DNA of 6,777 nucleotides. It comes from Acidobacteriota bacterium (GTDB lineage: Bacteria > Acidobacteriota > Vicinamibacteria > Vicinamibacterales > Fen-181). The notes under the pieces are model-generated. The model saw only the letters and a list, made by a program, of their open reading frames with translations, was not told the origin of the DNA and did not search any database. Positions 1-4,813 of this stretch are shown one piece after another; position 1 is the first letter of the stretch, and every line of letters starts with the position of its first letter. Both the position numbers and the translations under genes were made by a program. The DNA lies in the NCBI GenBank assembly GCA_021779795.1, contig JAJXZZ010000181.1, forward strand, positions 1 to 6,777, given 5' to 3'.

Positions 1-100
1 GGTGGACGGCCACGGGCCTCACTATACACGATGGGCGCCGGGGCCGACAACGCGCGGCCGGCAGCCGCGGCGGCGCCGATTCGCGCTAAGATTGGCGCCT

Positions 101-1528
101 ATGGCCCGCAGCCCGAGACCCGCGCCTCGCGTGCGCCTGGTCGTCCTCCTCCTGCTCGCCGTCGTCGCGGCGTCGTGCGCCCGCCTGGACGGGCGCCGCC
201 AGGTGTCGCTCGTGATCACCGGCGGGGATGTCGTCACCATGGACGCGCGGCGGCGCGTGCTGTCGCCGGGCGCGGTGGCCGTGGACGGCACCGACATCGT
301 CGCCGTCGGGAGTCCCGAGGAGATCGGGCGGCGGTTTGCCGGCGCCGAGACCATCGACGCGGCCCGGCAGGTGATCATGCCCGGCCTGGTCAACACCCAC
401 ACGCACGCGCCGATGGTCATGTACCGCGGCCTGGCCGACGACCTGGCGCTGATGGACTGGCTGCAGAAGTACATCTTCCCGGCCGAGGCCAAGACGGTGT
501 CGCCCGAGATGGTGCGCATCGGCACCCGGCTGGCGGCGCTCGAGATGATCCAGTCGGGGACGACGACCTACGCCGACATGTACTACTTCGAGGAGGAGGA
601 GGCGCGCGCCGCCCGGGCCGCCGGCCTCCGCGGCGTGCTGGGGGAGACCGTCATCGGCTTCCCCGTGCCCGACGCGAAGACGCCGGCCGACGCCCTCCGG
701 CGCGCCGAGGCCTTCATCCGCGCGTTCAAGGGCGACGCGCTGATCACGCCGGCGCTGGCGCCCCACTCGACCTACACGGTGGACGAGGCGAGCCTGCGCG
801 CGGTGCGGGCCATGGCCGACCGCTACCACGTGCCGATCCTCATCCACGTGGCCGAGACCCAGGACGAGGTGCGCATCATCGGCGAGCGCCACCACCTGAC
901 GCCCGTCGGGTGGCTGGCCTCGATCGGCTTCCTCGGGCCCGACGTCGTCGCCGCGCACGGCGTCTGGGTGACCGACGACGACATCGCCATCCTGAGGCGG
1001 ACGGGGACCTCGGTGTCGCACAACCCCGAGAGCAACATGAAGCTGGCGAGCGGGATCGCGCCGGTGCCGAAGATGCTCGCCGCGGGCGTGACCGTCGGGC
1101 TCGGCACCGACGGCGCCGCGAGCAACAACGACCTCGACATGTTCGGGGCCATGCGGCAGGCCGCCTTCCTGCACAAGGTGGCGCTCGGCGACCCGCGCGT
1201 GATCCCGGCCGAGGTGGCGGTGGAGATGGCGACCATCGACGGCGCCCGCGCGCTCGGGCTCGACCGGGCGATCGGGTCGCTCGAGCCGGGCAAGCGCGCC
1301 GACCTCATCACCGTGTCGATGGCGGGCGCCCGCCAGACGCCGATGTACAACCCGGTGTCGCACCTGGTCTACGTCTGCCGCGGCGGCGACGTGCGGACCA
1401 CCGTCGTCAACGGGCGCGTGCTGATGCGCGACCGGCGGGTGCGCACGCTGGACGAGCGCGCCGTCCTCGCCGACGCCCGGGCGCTCGCGCGGAAGGTGCG
1501 CGCCGCGGTGGCCCCGGCTACTCGTTGA
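101..1528 (+). CDS. Amidohydrolase, adenosine/SAH/MTA deaminase-like, probable lipoprotein
   Basis: A 475-residue metal-dependent hydrolase of the amidohydrolase superfamily, in the subgroup of S-adenosylhomocysteine/5'-methylthioadenosine deaminases and related aminohydrolases. Seen: the N-terminal metal motif VNTHTH (His100, His102), IHVAET (His249, Glu252), AAHGVW (His286), SHNPESNMKLASG (about 306-318) and GLGTDGAASNND (Asp337), in family order and spacing. The predicted reaction is hydrolytic deamination of an adenine-type nucleoside or related heterocycle; the exact substrate cannot be read from sequence. The ATG at 101 is preferred because it gives Arg-rich residues 3-12, a hydrophobic stretch at 13-23 and Cys26 in a lipobox-like AAS-C, so the product may be exported and lipid-anchored. 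The reading frame stays open upstream to the window edge, and a start after the leader would give a cytosolic enzyme. No strong Shine-Dalgarno precedes 101. The 3' end overlaps the convergent hpt gene by 11 bp. Confidence 0.85.
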   Translation: MARSPRPAPRVRLVVLLLLAVVAASCARLDGRRQVSLVITGGDVVTMDARRRVLSPGAVAVDGTDIVAVGSPEEIGRRFAGAETIDAARQVIMPGLVNTHTHAPMVMYRGLADDLALMDWLQKYIFPAEAKTVSPEMVRIGTRLAALEMIQSGTTTYADMYYFEEEEARAARAAGLRGVLGETVIGFPVPDAKTPADALRRAEAFIRAFKGDALITPALAPHSTYTVDEASLRAVRAMADRYHVPILIHVAETQDEVRIIGERHHLTPVGWLASIGFLGPDVVAAHGVWVTDDDIAILRRTGTSVSHNPESNMKLASGIAPVPKMLAAGVTVGLGTDGAASNNDLDMFGAMRQAAFLHKVALGDPRVIPAEVAVEMATIDGARALGLDRAIGSLEPGKRADLITVSMAGARQTPMYNPVSHLVYVCRGGDVRTTVVNGRVLMRDRRVRTLDERAVLADARALARKVRAAVAPATR

Positions 1529-2045
1529 GGACGCCGATGTAGGGCAGGTTGCGGTACCGCTCGGCGTAGTCGAGGCCGTAGCCGACGACGAACCGGTCCT
1601 CGATCGTGAAGCCGACGTACTCGACCTTCACCTCGACCTTCCGGCGGGACGGCTTGCTGAGCAGGCAGGCCGTGCGCAGCGTCTTCGGCGACCGGGCGTG
1701 GAGGATTTCCTGCAGGTACGCCAGCGTCAGCCCCGTGTCGACGATGTCCTCGACGATGATGACGTTGCGGCCTTCGAGCCCCGAATCGAGGTCCTTGATC
1801 ATCCGCACCTCGCCCGACGAGGTCGTTCCCTTCGCGTAGCTCGACACGGCCATGAAGTCGATCGTCACGGGCCGGTCCATGGCGCGGATCAGGTCGCCCA
1901 GGAAGAGGAAGGCGCCCTTGAGGATGGCCACGAGGTGCAGGTCCTCGCCGGCCGGATAGCCGGCGGAGATCTCGGCAGCCAGCGCGGCGATGCGCGCCTG
2001 GATGTCGGCGGTGCTGAGCAGGACGGTCGGCGACGAGTCGGGCAT
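1518..2045 (-). CDS. hpt: Hypoxanthine phosphoribosyltransferase
   Basis: A 175-residue cytosolic purine salvage enzyme that converts hypoxanthine (often also guanine) plus PRPP to IMP (or GMP) and pyrophosphate. Seen: the PRPP-binding signature VIIVEDIVDTG (about 95-105) with the acidic pair Glu99-Asp100 and Asp103; the flexible-loop region SSYAKGTTSSGEV (68-80); ILKGAFLFLGDL (41-52); and the C-terminal block FVVGYGLDYAERYRNLPYIG (152-171) typical of bacterial Hpt. Length matches the family (about 175-180). The start at 2045 is supported by GGAG (minus strand, at 2054-2057) eight bases upstream. The open frame extends much further upstream, antisense to rpiB-deoC, but that extension has no family similarity and is excluded. 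The gene is divergent from the BMC operon and convergent with the deaminase. It is probably not encapsulated, but it would recycle a base freed by nucleoside breakdown. Confidence 0.95.
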   Translation of the reverse strand: MPDSSPTVLLSTADIQARIAALAAEISAGYPAGEDLHLVAILKGAFLFLGDLIRAMDRPVTIDFMAVSSYAKGTTSSGEVRMIKDLDSGLEGRNVIIVEDIVDTGLTLAYLQEILHARSPKTLRTACLLSKPSRRKVEVKVEYVGFTIEDRFVVGYGLDYAERYRNLPYIGVLNE

Positions 2046-2073
2046 GACGGATTCTCCAGGAGGACGAGGCCGC

Positions 2074-2082
2074 AGCCTAGCA
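2074..2082 (-). promoter_or_regulatory. Putative extended -10 promoter for hpt
   Basis: Read on the minus strand, the sequence is TGCTAGGCT, an extended -10 (TG-n-TAGGCT) that matches TATAAT at three of six positions and is a common form in GC-rich genomes. A T-rich run lies about 17 bases upstream in place of a clear -35. Initiation would give a leader of roughly 20 bases that includes the GGAG ribosome-binding site of hpt. Motif and spacing are seen; promoter activity is inferred. Confidence 0.45.
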
Positions 2083-2084
2083 CA

Positions 2085-2101
2085 TTTCCGGGCGCGGGAA
2101 A
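2085..2101. repeat. Short inverted repeat between the two divergent promoters
   Basis: TTTCC at 2085-2089 and GGAAA at 2097-2101 form 5-bp inverted arms around a 7-bp GC-only spacer. The element lies between the two putative -10 boxes and is one of the few AT-containing patches in the intergenic region. It could be an operator half-site pair or part of the -35 regions. The arms are short, so chance is a real alternative. Confidence 0.25.
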
Positions 2102-2117
2102 AAGCGCGGCGCGGTCG

Positions 2118-2126
2118 TGATATGCT
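2118..2126 (+). promoter_or_regulatory. Putative extended -10 promoter for the BMC operon
   Basis: TGATATGCT fits an extended -10 element (TG-n-TATGCT; TAT and the final T match consensus). It lies about 60 bases before the rpiB-deoC start, so the leader would be near 50 bases. That leader contains two small GC-rich inverted repeats (2131-2141, and 2144-2148 with 2154-2158). No convincing -35 is present. This is the only promoter-like element seen ahead of the operon. Confidence 0.4.
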
Positions 2127-2183
2127 CGATGCCCGCGGGGCAGGCCGGAGCGGCCGGCGTCCCGGTTCGGATCGCGGGTGGCG

Positions 2184-3437
2184 ATGAGCGAACCTCTGAC
2201 GATAGCCTTGGGCGCCGACCACGGGGGGTTCGACCTCAAGCAGCAGATCAAGGAGCACCTCTCGGCGCTCGGCCACGCCGTGCGGGACTGCGGGACCCAC
2301 GGCCGGGAGGCGGTGGACTATCCCCGGTTCGCCCTGGCCGTGGCGTCGCTCGTCGCGTCGGGCGAGTGCCGGTTCGGCGTGATGGTGGACGGCGCCGGCA
2401 TCGGGTCGGCCATGGCCGCCAACAAGGTGCCGGGCGTGCTGGCCGCGGCCTGCTACACCGAGGCGCTGGCCCGCAACAGCCGCGAGCACAACGACGCCAA
2501 CGTGCTGACGCTCGGCGCGGGCCAGACCGGCGCCGACGCCGCGCTGCGCATCGTGGACGTCTTCCTGGCGACCGCGTGCACGGCCGACCGCCACCGCGCC
2601 CGGGTGCAGCTGATCAGGGATTACGAGCGAGGACGCATGAGCAGTTCCGCGCAGGGGGGGCCGGCGCTGTCGGCCGAGGACGTCAACCGGATCGCCGAGC
2701 GCGTGCGGCAGCTGCTGGCCGAGCAGGGGAGCGCGGTCCGGCCCGCGGCGCCGATGTCGCGCGCGCAGGTGGCCGCCCTGATCGACCACACGCTGCTCAA
2801 GCCCGAGGCGACCGTCGCCGACATCGAGCGGCTGTGCGACGAGGCCCGGCGCCACCGCTTCTTCTCGGTCTGCGTCAACCCGAGCTACGTCCGCCAGGCG
2901 GCGGCGCTGCTGCGCGGCAGCCCGGTCAAGGTCTGCTGCGTCGTCGGGTTCCCGCTGGGCGCGCAGCCCCCCGAGACCAAGGCGCTCGAGGCGCGGCGCG
3001 CGATCCGGGAGGGGGCCCGCGAGATCGACATGGTCGTCAACATCGGCGCGCTCAAGGGGCGCGAGGACGCCGTCGTGCTCAAGGACATCCGGTCGGTCGT
3101 CGAGGCCTGCAAGGACGGCCGGGCGATCTGCAAGGTGATCCTCGAGACGGCCCTGCTGACCGACGAGGAGAAGGTGCGCGGCTGCGAGCTGAGCGTGAAG
3201 GCGGGGGCCGACTACGTGAAGACGTCCACCGGCTTCGGGCCCGGCGGCGCGACCGCCGCCGACGTGGCGCTGATGAGCCGCACCGTGGCCGCGCGCAAGC
3301 TGGGCGTGAAGGCCGCGGGCGGGATCCGCAGCTACGCCGATCTGCTGAAGATGGTCCAGGCCGGCGCGACGCGCGTCGGCAGCAGCAGCAGCGTGAAGAT
3401 CCTGGAGGAGGCGGCGGCGGCCGGCGCCGCCGACTGA
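2184..3437 (+). CDS. rpiB-deoC: RpiB-DeoC fusion: ribose-5-P isomerase B-like plus deoxyribose-5-P aldolase
   Basis: A 417-residue two-domain enzyme, first in the BMC operon. Residues 1-150 are RpiB/LacAB-like: ADHGG (11-15, His13), DYP (45-47), the loop VDGAGIGSAMAANK (68-81), SREHNDAN (99-106) and the phosphate-binding Arg136/Arg140. The usual catalytic Cys of RpiB is Asp69 here, so its substrate or chemistry is uncertain. Residues 161-182 form an amphipathic helix in a low-complexity linker, like a BMC encapsulation peptide. Residues 191-417 are a class I DeoC aldolase: DHTLLKPEAT (201-210), EIDMVVN with Asp282, CKVILE with Lys317, the Schiff-base motif YVKTSTG with Lys346, and KAAGG with Lys376. 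DeoC splits 2-deoxyribose 5-phosphate into glyceraldehyde 3-phosphate and acetaldehyde. An in-frame ATG at 2637 could also yield a free DeoC of 266 residues. ATG 2184 is chosen over GTG 2178; neither has a strong ribosome-binding site. Confidence 0.93.
   Translation: MSEPLTIALGADHGGFDLKQQIKEHLSALGHAVRDCGTHGREAVDYPRFALAVASLVASGECRFGVMVDGAGIGSAMAANKVPGVLAAACYTEALARNSREHNDANVLTLGAGQTGADAALRIVDVFLATACTADRHRARVQLIRDYERGRMSSSAQGGPALSAEDVNRIAERVRQLLAEQGSAVRPAAPMSRAQVAALIDHTLLKPEATVADIERLCDEARRHRFFSVCVNPSYVRQAAALLRGSPVKVCCVVGFPLGAQPPETKALEARRAIREGAREIDMVVNIGALKGREDAVVLKDIRSVVEACKDGRAICKVILETALLTDEEKVRGCELSVKAGADYVKTSTGFGPGGATAADVALMSRTVAARKLGVKAAGGIRSYADLLKMVQAGATRVGSSSSVKILEEAAAAGAAD
2625..2639 (+). 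promoter_or_regulatory. Internal ribosome-binding site and in-frame ATG for free DeoC
   Basis: GAGCGAGGAC (2625-2634) sits two bases before an in-frame ATG (2637-2639) exactly where the RpiB domain ends. The same ten bases precede the BMC-H gene start at 4188-4197, one base before its ATG, where further GGGAG support is present. Initiation here would give a 266-residue DeoC with the amphipathic helix near its N-terminus, the normal arrangement for BMC cargo. The motif is seen; its use is inferred. Confidence 0.5.
2664..2729 (+). other. Putative internal encapsulation-peptide helix (fusion residues 161-182)
   Basis: The encoded segment LSAEDVNRIAERVRQLL has the hydrophobic spacing (Val, Ile, Val, Leu, Leu on one face) of BMC cargo-targeting helices. 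It is flanked by small, Gly/Ala/Ser/Pro-rich stretches that act as linkers. It resembles the aldehyde dehydrogenase N-terminal helix LSDRDIDAIARRIVADL, with about seven identities in 17-18 aligned positions. Such helices usually sit at a terminus; here it lies between two enzyme domains unless the internal start is used. Confidence 0.6.
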
Positions 3438-3465
3438 GCGCCCCGAGACGGGCTGGACGCCACAC

Positions 3466-4089
3466 ATGGCCGAACTGCGTTGCTACATCTTCCTCGACCG
3501 CCTGCAGCCCCAGTACGCGTCGTTCCTCGGCACCGTGTCGCAGGGGTTCCTGCCCGTGCCGGGACAGGCGTCGCTGTTTGTCGAGATCGCGCCCGGCATG
3601 GACATCATGCGGGTGACCGACGTCGCGCTGAAGGCCACCGACGTCAAGCCGGGCATGCTGATCATCGAGCGGCTCTACGGGATGCTCGAGATCCACTCCG
3701 ACTCGCAGGCCGACGTCCGGCAGGCCGGGCGGGCGATCCTCGAGGCCCTCGAGCTGAAGGAAGAGGACCGGATCAAGCCGGAGCTGGTCTCGAGCCAGGT
3801 GATCCGGAACATCACCGACTACCACACGCAGCTCATCAACCGGACGCGGCACGGCGACCTGATCCTGCCCGGGCAGTCGCTGTACGTGATGGAGGTCGCG
3901 CCGGCCGGCTATGCGGCGCTGGCGGCCAACGAGGCCGAGAAGGCGGCGCACATCAACATCCTCGAGGTGCGGGCGTTCGGCAGCTTCGGCCGCGTCTACC
4001 TCGGGGGCGACGAGCGCGACATCGACGTGGGGCACCGGGCCGCCGAGCAGGCGATCCGCGAGGTGACGGGCCGACCGGGCCGGGCGTAG
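3466..4089 (+). CDS. BMC-T shell protein, double-layer (CcmP/HO BMC-T2/T3-like)
   Basis: A 207-residue tandem-domain shell protein that would trimerise into a pseudohexameric tile. The sequence closely resembles, from memory, the Haliangium ochraceum BMC-T2/T3 proteins and is related to carboxysomal CcmP, whose trimers stack face to face to form a gated chamber. Seen: the first domain contains LDRLQPQYASFLGTVSQGF (about 10-28), VEIAPGMDIMRVTDVALKA (39-57) and IIERLYGMLEIH (66-77). Glu68-Arg69 match the pair that opens and closes the pore in CcmP-type proteins. The second domain contains SSQVI, LINRTRHGDLILPGQSLYV and EVAPAGYAALAANEAEKAA, ending in FGSFGRVYLGG. There are no pore cysteines, so an iron-sulfur site is unlikely. 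It lies 28 bp after rpiB-deoC with only a weak ribosome-binding site. Its likely role is gated passage of large metabolites such as sugar phosphates, CoA or NAD(H). Confidence 0.93.
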   Translation: MAELRCYIFLDRLQPQYASFLGTVSQGFLPVPGQASLFVEIAPGMDIMRVTDVALKATDVKPGMLIIERLYGMLEIHSDSQADVRQAGRAILEALELKEEDRIKPELVSSQVIRNITDYHTQLINRTRHGDLILPGQSLYVMEVAPAGYAALAANEAEKAAHINILEVRAFGSFGRVYLGGDERDIDVGHRAAEQAIREVTGRPGRA

Positions 4090-4198
4090 GCCACGGGAAG
4101 GCGGAGCGGAGTGGACGACGCGCCGGGCCGGGTGCCGGGCGGCGTCCGAAGCGGGCGGCCGCCGCGACGGTCGGCGGGCCGCGAAGGGAGCGAGGACC

Positions 4199-4501
4199 AT
4201 GAGTGACGCGCTTGGCATGATCGAAACGCGGTCGTTTCCGGCCGTGGTCGAGGCCGCGGACGCCGCGGTCAAGGCGGCCCGGGTGGAGCTGGTGACCTAC
4301 GAGAAGACCGGGGGCGGCTACGTCTCGGTCGTCATCCGCGGCGACGTGGCGGCCGTGAAGGCCGCATGCGACGCGGCGCAGGTGGCCGCCGGCCGCGTCG
4401 GCGAGGTCGTGGCCGTGCACATCATCGCGCGCCCGCACCTCAACGTGGACCAGGTCATGCCGCTCGGCCGCGCCGCCGAGGCCAGGGCCGCGAAGAAGTA
4501 G
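4199..4501 (+). CDS. BMC-H hexameric shell protein
   Basis: A 100-residue single-domain shell protein (Pfam BMC family), the main facet tile of the compartment. Seen: ALGMIETRSFPAVVEAADAA (4-23), the pore loop EKTGGGY (35-41) with a triple glycine (38-40) lining the pore, VVIRGDVAAVKAA (44-56), and the C-terminal VGEVVAVHIIARPH (67-80) with NVDQVMPLGR. Length and motifs match PduA/CcmK/HO BMC-H. The C-terminal tail RAAEARAAKK is short and basic. The start has the best ribosome-binding context in the operon (GGGAG eight bases upstream, plus GAGCGAGGAC), in keeping with a protein needed in large copy number. A 109-bp gap separates it from the preceding BMC-T gene. Confidence 0.96.
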   Translation: MSDALGMIETRSFPAVVEAADAAVKAARVELVTYEKTGGGYVSVVIRGDVAAVKAACDAAQVAAGRVGEVVAVHIIARPHLNVDQVMPLGRAAEARAAKK

Positions 4502-4521
4502 CCGCGCTGGAGACGCGCTGT

Positions 4522-4809
4522 ATGCTGCTGGCGAAAGTGGTCGGCACCGTCGTCGCCACGCGCAAGGAGGCGAGCCTCGACGGCCTCAAGCTGCTCGTCG
4601 TGCGCCCGGTGAACGAGGACGGGCAGGCGGCGGGCGCGCCGCTGGTGGCCGCCGATGCCGTCGGCGCGGGGCCCGACGAGATCGTGCTCATCGCGGCCGG
4701 CAGCTCCGCCCGGCAGACGCAGGCCACCGACAAGCGGCCGGTCGACGCCGTCGTCATGGCGATCGTCGACAGCTGGAGCGTCGGCGGCGAGACCCGGTAC
4801 AAGAAGTAG
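4522..4809 (+). CDS. BMC-P pentameric vertex protein (EutN/CcmL family)
   Basis: A 95-residue vertex protein that forms pentamers capping the corners of the shell. Seen: the N-terminal LAKVVGTVVATRKEASLDG (3-21), KLLVVRPVN (23-31), the conserved GAGPDEIVLIAAGSSAR (48-64) and the C-terminal VDAVVMAIVDSWSV (74-87), all diagnostic of EutN/CcmL/CsoS4. The ATG at 4522 is chosen because it begins the family's beta-strand directly and GGAG lies nine bases upstream (4509-4512). The frame is open further upstream inside the BMC-H gene, but that extension is not family-like. It follows BMC-H by 20 bp and precedes the aldehyde dehydrogenase by 4 bp. Confidence 0.96.
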   Translation: MLLAKVVGTVVATRKEASLDGLKLLVVRPVNEDGQAAGAPLVAADAVGAGPDEIVLIAAGSSARQTQATDKRPVDAVVMAIVDSWSVGGETRYKK

Positions 4810-4813
4810 CCCG

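Noticed and set aside
23..28. TATACA as a -10 box for the amidohydrolase
   Set aside because: It resembles a -10, but any -35 would fall at or before the window edge and cannot be assessed, so it is not reported as a feature.
31..1542. 503-residue plus-strand open frame overlapping the amidohydrolase in another frame
   Set aside because: The translation is nearly all Arg, Gly, Ala and Pro, typical of a frame-shifted shadow of GC-rich coding sequence. The other frame has all the metal-binding motifs.
2094..2116. Rho-independent terminator suggested by a T5 run on the minus strand
   Set aside because: The preceding GC-rich bases do not form a convincing stem, and the site lies just upstream of hpt in a promoter region, where a terminator would not be expected without an upstream gene.
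2046..3467. Long minus-strand open frame continuing upstream of hpt, antisense to rpiB-deoC
   Set aside because: The extension is low-complexity and has no Hpt-family similarity. Hpt has its own ribosome-binding site at 2054-2057, and the plus strand carries clear enzyme motifs. It is a by-product of high GC content.
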